DNA of 64,000 nucleotides from FEB-7 sp963698265 (GTDB lineage Bacteria > Pseudomonadota > Gammaproteobacteria > Burkholderiales > Usitatibacteraceae): NCBI GenBank assembly GCA_963698265.1, contig CAVOQC010000004.1, positions 310,001 through 374,000 of the forward strand, read 5' to 3'. The translations under genes and the position numbers were made by a program. Each line of letters starts with the position of its first letter. Positions within the stretch are counted from its first letter, which is position 1. Below are positions 29,839-38,261 of the stretch, piece by piece. Under the pieces are notes generated by a model that saw only the letters and a list, made by a program, of their open reading frames with translations, had not been told where the DNA came from and made no database searches.

Positions 29839-31044
29839 CTAGAACATGCGCAGGCGCATCTGCGACTGCGCGCTGCCCTGGCCGGCCAAGTCGCGCGTGA
29901 CGAGCTTGTCGCCTTCGGCGACGGACCCGCCCACGATTTCCGTCCAGGTGGTGTCGGAGACCCCGACCTGGACGGGCACGGCCACGAGCTTGCCGCCGTC
30001 CACCTTGAATACGCGCGAGGCGGCATCCCGCCTTCCGGCAGCCCGTCCACCCGCTCCGGATCCGGACGGCTTCGCGGCGGCGCCCGCGGCGGCCTTGTCG
30101 GACTGGGCGGGGTCCGCCGGTGGCCGGAAGCGCAGGGCCGCATTGGGCACGCGCAGGACGCCCTCGCGGCGGTTCGCGGTGATCTGCACGAACGCCGTCA
30201 TGCCGGGCTTCAGTTTCGCCTCGGCGTTGTCGGCGCTCACGATGACCGTGTAGCTCACCACGTTGGACTGGATGGTGGGATTGAGCCGGACCTGCTTCAC
30301 CTCGCCCCGGAAGAACTGGCCCGGGTAGGCGTCCACCCGGAAGCGCGCCGCCTGTCCCGGCTTGATGCCGCCGATGTCGGCCTCGGCGATGCTCGTCTCG
30401 ATCTGCATCTGTGCGAGGTCCCGGGCGATCTGGAAGAGCGTGGGCGTGTTGAAGCTCGCCGCCACGGTCTGCCCGAGCTCGACGTTCCTCGCCACGACGA
30501 CGCCGGAGATGGGCGAGCGGATGACGGTGTAGCGCAGGTTGGTCCGGTCGCGCTCCACCTGGGCCTTCACGAGCTCGACCTGGGCCTGGGCGGCTTCCAG
30601 TTCCCTCACGGCGGTGTCGAGCTCCGCCTGGGAGATGAAGCCCTTGCCGACGAGGGAGCGGGTGCGTGCCTCCTTCGTCTCGGCGAGGCGAAGCCCGGCG
30701 CGGGCGCTGTTCAGGTTCGCCTCGCTCTGCGCGAGGGCGGCGTTGAAGAGCGCGGGGTCGAGCTCGGCCAGGAGCTGGCCTTCCTTCACCTCGCTGTTGA
30801 AGTCCGCGTGCAGCTTGATGATCGCGCCAGACACCTGCGTGCCCACGTTGACCGACGTCACGGGATTCACGTTGCCGTTGGCGGAGATCACCTGCACGAC
30901 GTCGCCGCGGTCTGCCGCCTCGAGGCGCCAGCGCGCGGCAGGGTCCGCCGTGGCGCCGCTTCTCCACCACGCGTAGCCGGCGATGGCCACGCCCAGGGCG
31001 AGGACGGGAATGATGATGCGGGCGCGGAGGATCTTGCCGGTCAT
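29839..31044 (-). CDS. MacA/HlyD-type periplasmic adaptor
   Basis: The 401-residue protein has an N-terminal anchor helix (about 9-27), a barrel-sandwich half (GNVNPVTSVNVGTQVSG), a coiled-coil hairpin (about 90-165, LAQSEANLNSARAGLRLAE), the second lipoyl-like half (RSPISGVVVARNVELGQTV) and beta-barrel domains. This is the membrane-fusion protein that links the inner-membrane ABC pair to an outer-membrane channel. It is the first gene of a three-gene operon on the minus strand. The C-terminal part carries a Gly/Ala-rich insert with KAAAGAAAKPSGSG. Confidence 0.93.
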   Translation of the reverse strand: MTGKILRARIIIPVLALGVAIAGYAWWRSGATADPAARWRLEAADRGDVVQVISANGNVNPVTSVNVGTQVSGAIIKLHADFNSEVKEGQLLAELDPALFNAALAQSEANLNSARAGLRLAETKEARTRSLVGKGFISQAELDTAVRELEAAQAQVELVKAQVERDRTNLRYTVIRSPISGVVVARNVELGQTVAASFNTPTLFQIARDLAQMQIETSIAEADIGGIKPGQAARFRVDAYPGQFFRGEVKQVRLNPTIQSNVVSYTVIVSADNAEAKLKPGMTAFVQITANRREGVLRVPNAALRFRPPADPAQSDKAAAGAAAKPSGSGAGGRAAGRRDAASRVFKVDGGKLVAVPVQVGVSDTTWTEIVGGSVAEGDKLVTRDLAGQGSAQSQMRLRMF

Positions 31045-31118
31045 GGGTCGCGGGCTCTTCTTGTGGTCGCTATTCTAGAGGGGAGCGCCCCGCGCCGGTG
31101 CTGGCGCCTTGCCAATGC

Positions 31119-31973
31119 TTACAAGTGGCCGGGCGCAAGGGGCGCTCGCCAGGCATTGGGCCGGATCGCGATCCCGTTGGACAGGTAGGAGAGGAAGTAG
31201 TCGAGGTGGGCGAGATCGTCGGAGCCCGCGGGGAAGGGTGCGGCGCCCATGCGCTCGAGGCACTCGCGCACGCGCATCTGCAGCGTCACCGGGCGGCCTT
31301 CGCGCAGGTGCGGCCATTGCGCGGCAGCGCCCACGGGCGCGGGGATCGCCGTGTTGCCGAAGAACCTGCCGGCATGGTTCAGGTGGCACGACGCGCAGGC
31401 GTAGTTGCGCTGGCCCATGCGCGTGAAATAGAGGCGCCGGCCCTCCTCGAACCGCGCCTCGGCCAGGGGCGAGGAGGCGCTCACCGCGATCTTGCGTCCC
31501 TCCGAGAGCGTGCGCAGGTAGGCGAGCACCGCGCCCATGGTGTCGGGGTCGCCCGCGTCGAGCAGCGGCTCGCCGTGGGTCTTCAGGCACTGGTTCACCG
31601 CGGTCTCGAGCGTGACGAGGCGCTTCAGGCGCCGGTCGTAGTGCGGATAGGCCGCGGCGATCCGCCGCCCGCCGTTCGGAAAGCACCCGGCAAGGGAGCG
31701 GCCGTTGGCGAACTTGCGCTTCCAGATCCGCCGCCCGGCCTCGATCGCCTCCGCGGCGCCGGGCGCGGGCGCGTTGCGCTCGGCCTGAGCGCGGCGCTCG
31801 GCATCGAAGGCCGCCGATCCGCCCGCCAGGTCCGCCGGCGAGAGCGCGGGAAACTGCGCGGCCATGCGGGAGACGATCTCACGCCGCACGTCCTCCGCGC
31901 CGGCGAGCGCCGGAAGCGGCAGGACCGCCGCGAGGAGCAGGGCGACGGGAAGCCGCAGTTCAGGGAAGCGCAT
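31119..31973 (-). CDS. soxA: Sulfur oxidation cytochrome SoxA
   Basis: SoxA with SoxX couples thiosulfate or a similar sulfur compound to the SoxY carrier in the periplasm. This 284-residue protein has a signal peptide (LLLAAVLPLPALA), a degenerate first haem region without CxxCH (AGCFPNG, later VNQCLK), one haem site CASCH near residue 191 and the conserved Cys ligand in VRECLE near 237, the residue that becomes a persulfide in known SoxA. It therefore looks like a functional mono-haem SoxA. soxX ends 14 bases inside its start. No soxYZ, soxB or soxCD is in the window. Confidence 0.88.
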   Translation of the reverse strand: MRFPELRLPVALLLAAVLPLPALAGAEDVRREIVSRMAAQFPALSPADLAGGSAAFDAERRAQAERNAPAPGAAEAIEAGRRIWKRKFANGRSLAGCFPNGGRRIAAAYPHYDRRLKRLVTLETAVNQCLKTHGEPLLDAGDPDTMGAVLAYLRTLSEGRKIAVSASSPLAEARFEEGRRLYFTRMGQRNYACASCHLNHAGRFFGNTAIPAPVGAAAQWPHLREGRPVTLQMRVRECLERMGAAPFPAGSDDLAHLDYFLSYLSNGIAIRPNAWRAPLAPGHL

Positions 31974-32304
31974 GCAGGAAGTCGACGAGGCGCTCGATTT
32001 CGCCCGCCTCGAGCAACCGGTGGCGCCCGTAGGGCGGCATCACGGTGGCCGGGTTGGTCCGCGTGGGATCCTCGATCAAAGCGCGCAGCCTTCCCCGGTC
32101 CCATCCCTGGAGGCGCGCGGCGTCCAGGCGTGGCCCCACGTCGGAGCGCACCACGGGGCCCGACCCCGGAGGCAACTGGTGGCAGGCGATGCAGCCTCCC
32201 TTGTCCGCACGGGTGAAGAGATCGCGGCCTTCGGCCTCCTGTCCCCAGGAGGTGTTCGCCGCGAGCATGGCCCCGGCGGCGAGAAGGCGAAGGCCGGCGC
32301 CCAT
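31960..32304 (-). CDS. soxX: Sulfur oxidation cytochrome SoxX
   Basis: This 114-residue c-type cytochrome has a signal peptide (GAGLRLLAAGAMLAANTSWG), one haem site CIACH and the Met ligand in NPATVMPPYG, as expected for SoxX. It should receive electrons from SoxA. Its ATG shares one base with the TGA of the upstream protease gene (TGATG), and its 3' end overlaps soxA by 14 bp, so the three genes are translationally linked. Confidence 0.88.
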   Translation of the reverse strand: MGAGLRLLAAGAMLAANTSWGQEAEGRDLFTRADKGGCIACHQLPPGSGPVVRSDVGPRLDAARLQGWDRGRLRALIEDPTRTNPATVMPPYGRHRLLEAGEIERLVDFLHALP

Positions 32305-33764
32305 CAGCTGAGCTTCAGGGCCTTCTCGGCCTCGCGCTCCACCTCGAGCCGGGACCTGAGTTCGCGAAGCCGCGCCTCCGCGCTCGAGAGCGCGTAGAAG
32401 TCCGAACCGCGCACCTTGGTGGCGAGTTCGAGCTGATCCACCGCTGCGGCGAGGTTTCCCCTGAGGTAATAGGCCTCGGCGAGGGAACGATGCTGGGCCA
32501 GCCGGTTGCCCGTGGCCGTGTAGGCACGCGACTGGAGTTCGTAGAGCTTCGCATCTTCCGGCGCAAGGCGTACGCGCTCTTCCAGCCATGCGACGGCCTC
32601 CGCGGTGCGACCCGCGTCGAGCAGGAGCTGCGCGAGGCCGTAGACGAGCCCGCGGTGGCGCGGATGGGTCTTGAGCGCGGCGCGGTAGGTCTCGACGGCA
32701 CTGTCGGTGCGCCCCTGGTCGGCCTGCAACTGGGCGGCGAGCCATTCGAACGCGGGGCCCGCGCCCTCGCCGGTGCGGATAGTGGCGAGTTCCCTTTCCG
32801 CGGCGGCGAAATCCCGTGCGCGCCGCAACGCGATCGTGAGCCCATAGACGTCCTCGCGGGGGCGAAGCACCGTGCGGTCCGCGAGCTGGTCGCGGAAATA
32901 GGCGATCGCCTCGGTCGAGGAACCGGTGGCGGCGCGGATCTTGGCGCGGGCGAGGCGGTACTCGAAGCTGTCCGGGACGAGCCTCGGGGCCATGGCCTCG
33001 ACGCGGCTCTGCATGTCGGCGATGCGCTCCACCGTGAGCGGGTGCGTGCGCAGGTACGAGGGCGCGCTCTTGAACTCGCTCAGGCGGTTCGCGCGCTGCA
33101 TGCGCTCGAAGAAGCTCACCATGCCGCGCGGGTCGTAGCCGGCGCGCTCCATGATCGTGACACCGACGCGATCGGCCTCGCGCTCATGCTCCCGCGTGTA
33201 GTCGAGCTGCCCCTGCATCATGATGGCGCTCGCGCCCACGATGGCCGCTTCGGTGATCTGGCTGCTCTGGGAGCTGCTGCCGCGCGAGGCGAGGACGGCG
33301 AGCGCGAGCGCGGCGAGGGAGGCGAGCTGGTATTTCCCCTGGCCCTGGTAGAGGCGCGACTGGTGGCGCTGGAGGATATGCGAGATCTCGTGGGCGACCA
33401 CGCCGGCCAGTTCGGACTCGTTGCGCGTGAGCAGCAGCAGTCCCGTGTGCAGCCCGATGTGCCCGCCGATCAGCGCGAAGGCATTGACCGCTTCGTCCTG
33501 CACGACGAAGAACTCGATCGGGCGCCTGGGCGCCTCGGCCGCGCCCAGCAGGCGGTTGCCCAGCGACTTCACGTAATCGGAGATCTCGGGGTCGTCGATG
33601 AACGCGGGATCGATCCGCACCTCGCGCATCACGCGATTGCCGATGGTGCGCTCCTGCTTGTCCGAGAGCACGGCGTCGGAGGAGTCGCCGAGGTCGGGCA
33701 GGCCCTGCGCGTGCACCGGAAGCAGGGCGGCGCAGACGGCGAGGGCGACGAGGCGGCGCATCAT
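32304..33764 (-). CDS. BepA-like periplasmic M48 metalloprotease with TPR domain
   Basis: The 486-residue reading starts at the first of two adjacent ATGs (MMRRLVALAVCAALLPVHAQG, a signal peptide). The M48 catalytic motif HEISH is followed by the downstream Glu ligand region HEREADRVG. The C-terminal half (about 290-470) is made of TPR helices (YRAALKTHPRHRGLVYGLAQ). This is the BepA/YfgC layout: a periplasmic chaperone-protease for outer-membrane protein assembly. A GTG at 33815 in frame would add 17 polar residues and was rejected. It is coupled to soxX. Confidence 0.9.
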   Translation of the reverse strand: MMRRLVALAVCAALLPVHAQGLPDLGDSSDAVLSDKQERTIGNRVMREVRIDPAFIDDPEISDYVKSLGNRLLGAAEAPRRPIEFFVVQDEAVNAFALIGGHIGLHTGLLLLTRNESELAGVVAHEISHILQRHQSRLYQGQGKYQLASLAALALAVLASRGSSSQSSQITEAAIVGASAIMMQGQLDYTREHEREADRVGVTIMERAGYDPRGMVSFFERMQRANRLSEFKSAPSYLRTHPLTVERIADMQSRVEAMAPRLVPDSFEYRLARAKIRAATGSSTEAIAYFRDQLADRTVLRPREDVYGLTIALRRARDFAAAERELATIRTGEGAGPAFEWLAAQLQADQGRTDSAVETYRAALKTHPRHRGLVYGLAQLLLDAGRTAEAVAWLEERVRLAPEDAKLYELQSRAYTATGNRLAQHRSLAEAYYLRGNLAAAVDQLELATKVRGSDFYALSSAEARLRELRSRLEVEREAEKALKLS

Positions 33765-33856
33765 GGGTTTGGAGCCGAAGCGGGCGGAAGTGAAATCGTG
33801 GATACTTTGGGACACGCGTCGGCGGCAATGGTTCGCCGCAACCGGAGTGCCTGATT

Positions 33857-34336
33857 ATGAACGAAAAGCTCACCCATTTCGACCAAGGCGGCCAGGCTTG
33901 GATGGTCGACGTCGGTCCCAAGGACGAGACCGCGCGCCGCGCCGTTGCCGAGGGCGTGATCCGCATGCAGGCGCAGACGCTGGCGCTGGTGCGTTCCGGA
34001 AGCGCAAAGAAGGGCGATGTTCTCGGCGTTGCACGCATCGCGGCGATACAGGCGGCGAAACGCACGTGGGAGCTGATCCCGCTGTGCCATCCCGTTGCGC
34101 TCACCGCCCTCGAGGTCCACTTCGACGTGGACGAAGGCGCCTCGCTCGTGACCTGCCGCGCCGTCGCGCAATGCCGGGGCCGCACCGGCGTGGAGATGGA
34201 GGCGCTCACCGCCGTGGGCGTGGGTCTGCTCACGATCTACGACATGTGCAAGTCGGTCGACCGCGGCATGACGCTGGGGGACATCCGCCTGCTGGAAAAG
34301 GATGGCGGGAAGTCCGGTCACTTCTCCGCCACCTGA
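33857..34336 (+). CDS. moaC: Cyclic pyranopterin monophosphate synthase
   Basis: MoaC makes cyclic pyranopterin monophosphate from the MoaA product in molybdenum cofactor synthesis. The 159-residue length and the motifs WMVDVGPK, ELIPLCHPVALT and the C-terminal MEALTAVGVGLLTIYDMCK with SVDRGM match the family completely. It is divergent from the protease gene and converges on chrA; no other moa gene is nearby. Confidence 0.97.
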   Translation: MNEKLTHFDQGGQAWMVDVGPKDETARRAVAEGVIRMQAQTLALVRSGSAKKGDVLGVARIAAIQAAKRTWELIPLCHPVALTALEVHFDVDEGASLVTCRAVAQCRGRTGVEMEALTAVGVGLLTIYDMCKSVDRGMTLGDIRLLEKDGGKSGHFSAT

Positions 34337-34345
34337 GCCACCCCG

Positions 34346-35683
34346 CTACGCGCCAAGCGCCTGGAGGGCGACTCCCGCGAGCGCCGAACCGGCGATGACG
34401 CCGATCACGCCCACGCGGCCCTTCACCAGCAGCAGCAACGCGGCGACGGCGATCGCCACCGACGGCAGGTCCATCGTGCCCGGGAAGGGCGTGGCCGCAC
34501 TCGCGCCGGGCCAGAACACGTGCCAGGCGAAGAAGACCGCGAGGCTCGCGATCACGCCCACCACCGCCGCGGTGATCGCCGAGAGCGGGCCCTCGAGGTG
34601 CACGTCGTCGCGGGAACGCTCCACGAACGGGCCGCCCGCGAGAATGAAGACGAAGGAGGGCAGGAAGGTGAACCAGGTCGCCACCGCCGCGCCGAGAATG
34701 CCGGCCGCGACGAGGCCCTCCGGACCCAGGGTCGCCTTGGTCCAGGCGCCGACGAAGCCCACGAACGCGACGATCATGATCAGCGGGCCGGGAGTCGTCT
34801 CGCCGAGGGCGAGCCCGTCGATCATCTGCGCCATCGTGGCCCAGCCGAAGGTGTCGACCGCGCTGTCGACCACGTACGGAAGCACGGCGTAGGCGCCACC
34901 AAAGGTCACGAAGGCCGCCTGGGTGAAGAAGCGCGCCATGTTCGCGAAGTCGTTTCCCTGCCCGAAGACGGCCACGAGGCCCGCGAAGGGAGCCAGCCAC
35001 AGGGCCGCTCCCACGGCCAGCGTCGTCGCGAACTTCCCGATCGATGCGGCGGCGTGGGCAGGCGCGGTCGTGTCGTCGTCGAGGACCGAGGGTTCCCGCG
35101 ATGCCGAGTTCGCCGCGGCGTGCATCGATGCGCCGGGCGCGAAACGACGCCCGGCAATGCCGGCCAAGGCGGCGCCGGCGATCACCAGGGGAAACGGCGC
35201 CGAGGCCACGGCGAGCGCCAGGAAAGCGGCGACGGCAATGGCCATGTGGAACGGGTGGTGCAGCGCGCGGGAGCCGATCCGCACGGTCGCAGCGACGACG
35301 ATCGCCACGACCGCGGGCTTCACGCCGACGAGTATGGCCGCGACCAGCGGCGCCTGGCTGAAGGCGAGGTAGGCCCACGACAGCGCGATGAGGATCGCGA
35401 GCGACGGCAGGACGAAGAGCGCCCCGGCGACGATGCCGCCCCACGCGCCGTGCATCAGCCAGCCGATGTAGGTGGCGAGCTGCTGCGCCTCGGGCCCGGG
35501 CAGCACCATGCAGTAGTTGAGCGCGTGCAGGAAGCGCCGTTCCGAGATCCAGCGCCGCGTCTCCACGAGCTCGCGGTGCATGATCGCGATCTGCCCGGCC
35601 GGGCCACCGAAACTGATGAATCCCAGTTTCAGCCAGAAGCGCAGCGCCTCGCCGAACGGCACGCCCTGTGCGGGAGCGCTCAC
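34346..35683 (-). CDS. chrA: Chromate transporter ChrA
   Basis: This 445-residue inner-membrane protein is the two-domain CHR type that extrudes chromate. The repeated halves show FISFGGPAGQIAIMHRELV with LPGPEAQQLATYIG, and FVTFGGAYAVLPYV with GLALGETTPGPLIM, the conserved FGG and PGP motifs of the superfamily. The GTG at 35683 overlaps the stop of the upstream chrB-type gene (GTGA). Together the pair forms a chromate resistance operon. Confidence 0.93.
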   Translation of the reverse strand: MSAPAQGVPFGEALRFWLKLGFISFGGPAGQIAIMHRELVETRRWISERRFLHALNYCMVLPGPEAQQLATYIGWLMHGAWGGIVAGALFVLPSLAILIALSWAYLAFSQAPLVAAILVGVKPAVVAIVVAATVRIGSRALHHPFHMAIAVAAFLALAVASAPFPLVIAGAALAGIAGRRFAPGASMHAAANSASREPSVLDDDTTAPAHAAASIGKFATTLAVGAALWLAPFAGLVAVFGQGNDFANMARFFTQAAFVTFGGAYAVLPYVVDSAVDTFGWATMAQMIDGLALGETTPGPLIMIVAFVGFVGAWTKATLGPEGLVAAGILGAAVATWFTFLPSFVFILAGGPFVERSRDDVHLEGPLSAITAAVVGVIASLAVFFAWHVFWPGASAATPFPGTMDLPSVAIAVAALLLLVKGRVGVIGVIAGSALAGVALQALGA

Positions 35684-36510
35684 GAAGGGGTGTTCCAGGT
35701 GTGGGGCTCGGCTTTGCCCGCGGCCTGCGCGCGGCAGGCGGCGTAGAGCGCGTCGTAGACCAGGAAACCTTTCTCGAGGAGCGCGTGGTCGTCGCGATGC
35801 AGGCTGCCCAGGCCCAGCGAGATCGCGAGAAGCCCCGCGCACTCGGGCGCAAGGTCGAGCCGCCCCGTGTCGGCGCCTCGCACGATCAGCGCAAGCCGCG
35901 CGAGTGCCTCGTCCTCCAGGCCGAAGTCTTCGACGAGCGCATCGAAGGAACAGCGCTCGCCGCGGTGGGTGAAGTCGACGCCGGGAATGTCGAAGGCGAT
36001 GCCGCCCCGTTGCGCGGCCTCGGCGCGCACCTGCGATTCGGCCACGAACACGAACTCCGCGAAGGGATCGACGAAGCGCCGGACGAGCCACGGGCAGGCG
36101 ATGCGGTCGATCTTCGGGCGCTCGCGCGTGACCCAGACCGAGGGCTTGCCCGGCTCGGACGGCACGGCGGGATGCCGCCGCCCCAGCACCGTCGGCGCAC
36201 CGAGCGCGCGCCACGCCTCGATGCCGCCCTCGAGATAGCGCGCATCCACGCCGGCCATCCGCAGCGCGGCGCTGGCATTGCGGCTCACCTCGTGGCCGTG
36301 CACGCAATAGAGCACCACCGGCCGGTGGCGGGGCAGGTATTTCTCCCACTCGCCCACGGCGAACGGGTCGCGCCAGGTCGCGCCGGCGATGAGGATGCGG
36401 TCCTCGTCGAACGCGGCGCGGCGGCGCACGTCGATCACGAGCGGTGCCGCGGGGCTGCCGATCGATGAAAGCAACAGGGCGGGGGATGCGGGAAGGGGCA
36501 CGGTGTCCAT
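35680..36510 (-). CDS. Rhodanese-ChrB fusion protein
   Basis: The 276-residue protein has an N-terminal rhodanese domain (about 25-120) with catalytic Cys in VVLYCVHGHEVSRNA, then a ChrB-type domain (about 140-270) beginning WVTRERPKIDRIACPWLVRRF. ChrB proteins regulate or assist chromate resistance, and the rhodanese domain suggests sulfur transfer or redox sensing. AGAGGAC precedes the ATG. It is coupled to chrA by a four-base overlap, which supports a chromate role. Confidence 0.85.
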   Translation of the reverse strand: MDTVPLPASPALLLSSIGSPAAPLVIDVRRRAAFDEDRILIAGATWRDPFAVGEWEKYLPRHRPVVLYCVHGHEVSRNASAALRMAGVDARYLEGGIEAWRALGAPTVLGRRHPAVPSEPGKPSVWVTRERPKIDRIACPWLVRRFVDPFAEFVFVAESQVRAEAAQRGGIAFDIPGVDFTHRGERCSFDALVEDFGLEDEALARLALIVRGADTGRLDLAPECAGLLAISLGLGSLHRDDHALLEKGFLVYDALYAACRAQAAGKAEPHTWNTPS

Positions 36511-36648
36511 GGTCGTCCTCTCTACGGAGCAGGAACGCAGAACTTGGACGGGACACCGTCTTCGCCCCTGGGGGCGCCGGGAGCCTGCGACTTCCCGTGG
36601 GGGGTGATGGTATCGCGGAGCCGGCGACATCGGCAAGCGCGCCCGCGG

Positions 36649-37470
36649 CTAGTCGACGAAGAGATCCTTGAACGGCGGCACGCCCGGAGTCACGGCGTAG
36701 CGGTCGAAATCGGCGATGCCGGCGGCGCGGAGCACTTCCTCGTCGAGGAAGAAGTTCCCCGTCGTCTCCCTGCTCGGGCTCGTGAGGACGGCGTGCGCCG
36801 CGTCGGCCATGATGGCGGGGTGGCGGCTCGCCGCGAGGATCTCCGGCGGGAAATTGAATTCGACGGCGGCCGTGGCGATGGTGGTCGCCGGCCACAGCGA
36901 GTTCACCGCGATGCCGTCGGCGCGGAACTCCTCCGCCATGCCGAGGGTGCACAGGCTCATGCCGTACTTGGAAATCGTGTACGCGGCGTGGCCCGCGAAC
37001 CACTTCGCCTGCATCGACAGGGGCGGGGCGAGATTCAGCACATGGGGATTGGGGGCGCGGCGCAGGTGGGCGATCGAGGCCTGCGTGCACAGGAAGGTCG
37101 CGCGCACGTTCACGCCCACCATCAGGTCGAAGCGCCGCGCCGGCGTCTCGAGGGTCGGCGTGAGCGCGATGGCGCTCGCGTTGTTCACGAGGATGTCGAT
37201 GCCGCCGAAGGCCTTCGCGGCCGCCTCCACCGCCGCGGCGATGGCGGCATCGTCGCGCACGTCGAGGACGATCGCGAGCGCCTTGCCGCCCGCGGCCTCG
37301 ACTTCCGCCGCGACCGAGTGGACCGTGCCCTTGAGCTTGGGGTGCGGCTCGGAAGTCTTGGCCGCGACCACGACGTTGGCGCCGTCGCGCGCGGCCCGGA
37401 TCGCGATCTCGCGCCCGATGCCGCGGGATGCGCCGGTGATGAAGAGGGTCTTCCCCGCGAGCGTGGCCAC
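36649..37470 (-). CDS. Short-chain dehydrogenase of the HSDL2 type
   Basis: This 273-residue SDR has the NAD(P) motif TGASRGIGRE, NNAS, and the catalytic Tyr-Lys in AAYTISKYG. The unusual NLAPPLSM at the usual catalytic Ser strand and the C-terminal region (PFKDLFVD) resemble bacterial hydroxysteroid dehydrogenase-like 2 proteins. The substrate is unknown. The GTG start lies 5 bp after the enoyl-CoA hydratase gene, so both are probably expressed together with the MFS gene upstream. Confidence 0.85.
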   Translation of the reverse strand: MATLAGKTLFITGASRGIGREIAIRAARDGANVVVAAKTSEPHPKLKGTVHSVAAEVEAAGGKALAIVLDVRDDAAIAAAVEAAAKAFGGIDILVNNASAIALTPTLETPARRFDLMVGVNVRATFLCTQASIAHLRRAPNPHVLNLAPPLSMQAKWFAGHAAYTISKYGMSLCTLGMAEEFRADGIAVNSLWPATTIATAAVEFNFPPEILAASRHPAIMADAAHAVLTSPSRETTGNFFLDEEVLRAAGIADFDRYAVTPGVPPFKDLFVD

Positions 37471-37475
37471 GGCGC

Positions 37476-38261
37476 CTACCCGCCCGTGAACTCGGGCTTG
37501 CGCTTGGCCACGAAGGCGCCGGTGCCTTCGGCGAAGTCGCGGGTCGGAATGCAGAGCGAGAACGAAGCGAGTTCCGCGTCCAGTTGCGCGTCCATGGGGC
37601 GCTCCCAGGTCTCGTTGAAGAGGGCCTTGGTTCGCGCGAAGGCGAAGGTGGGGCCCGACGCGAGGCGATCAAGGATGGAGAATGCGCGCGCCTCGAGCTC
37701 GGCCGGTTCGACGACCCAGTTGACCAGGCCGAGCGCACAGGCCGCATCGGCGTCGAGGCGCTCGCCGAGGAACGCGAGCTCCAGCGCCTTGCGAAGCCCC
37801 ACGATGCGCGGCAGCGTGAAGGAGCTGCCGCCGTCCGGTGAGGTTCCGATGTTCGCGTAGGCGAGCGAGAGCTGCGCATCGCGCGAAGCGATGGCCAGGT
37901 CGCAGGCGAGCATGACCGAAAGCCCCCCGCCCGCCACCGCGCCGTGGACGCAGGCGAGCACGGGCTTGTCCATGGTGCGCAGGCGCTTCACCGAGGCATG
38001 GAAGCCCTGGCCCATTTCCCGGAACCGGACCGCGAGCGTGTCGAGGTTCGCGTGGAAATGGGCGACGTCGCCGCCGGCCATGAAGGCGCGCCCGGCCCCG
38101 CGCAGCAGCATTGCGCGCACGGCCTTGTCCTCGGCCACTTCGCGCGTGACGCGGTCGAGGTCGCCCATGAGGGCCGCGTCGAGAGCATTCAACTTGTCGG
38201 GGCGGTTCAGGGTGACGATCGCGGCGGCGCCGCGTCGTTCGAGCAGGACGGTGTCGGTCAT
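37476..38261 (-). CDS. Enoyl-CoA hydratase/isomerase family protein
   Basis: The 261-residue crotonase-fold protein has the oxyanion-hole strands RAFMAGGDVAHF and CVHGAVAGGGLSVMLACDL, and IGTSPDGGSSFTLPRIVG in the active-site region, where Asp replaces the Glu of typical hydratases. This points to an isomerase or an atypical hydratase. The ATG at 38261 overlaps the MFS stop (ATGA). It probably works on an acyl-CoA with the neighbouring SDR; the pathway is unknown. Confidence 0.88.
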   Translation of the reverse strand: MTDTVLLERRGAAAIVTLNRPDKLNALDAALMGDLDRVTREVAEDKAVRAMLLRGAGRAFMAGGDVAHFHANLDTLAVRFREMGQGFHASVKRLRTMDKPVLACVHGAVAGGGLSVMLACDLAIASRDAQLSLAYANIGTSPDGGSSFTLPRIVGLRKALELAFLGERLDADAACALGLVNWVVEPAELEARAFSILDRLASGPTFAFARTKALFNETWERPMDAQLDAELASFSLCIPTRDFAEGTGAFVAKRKPEFTGG

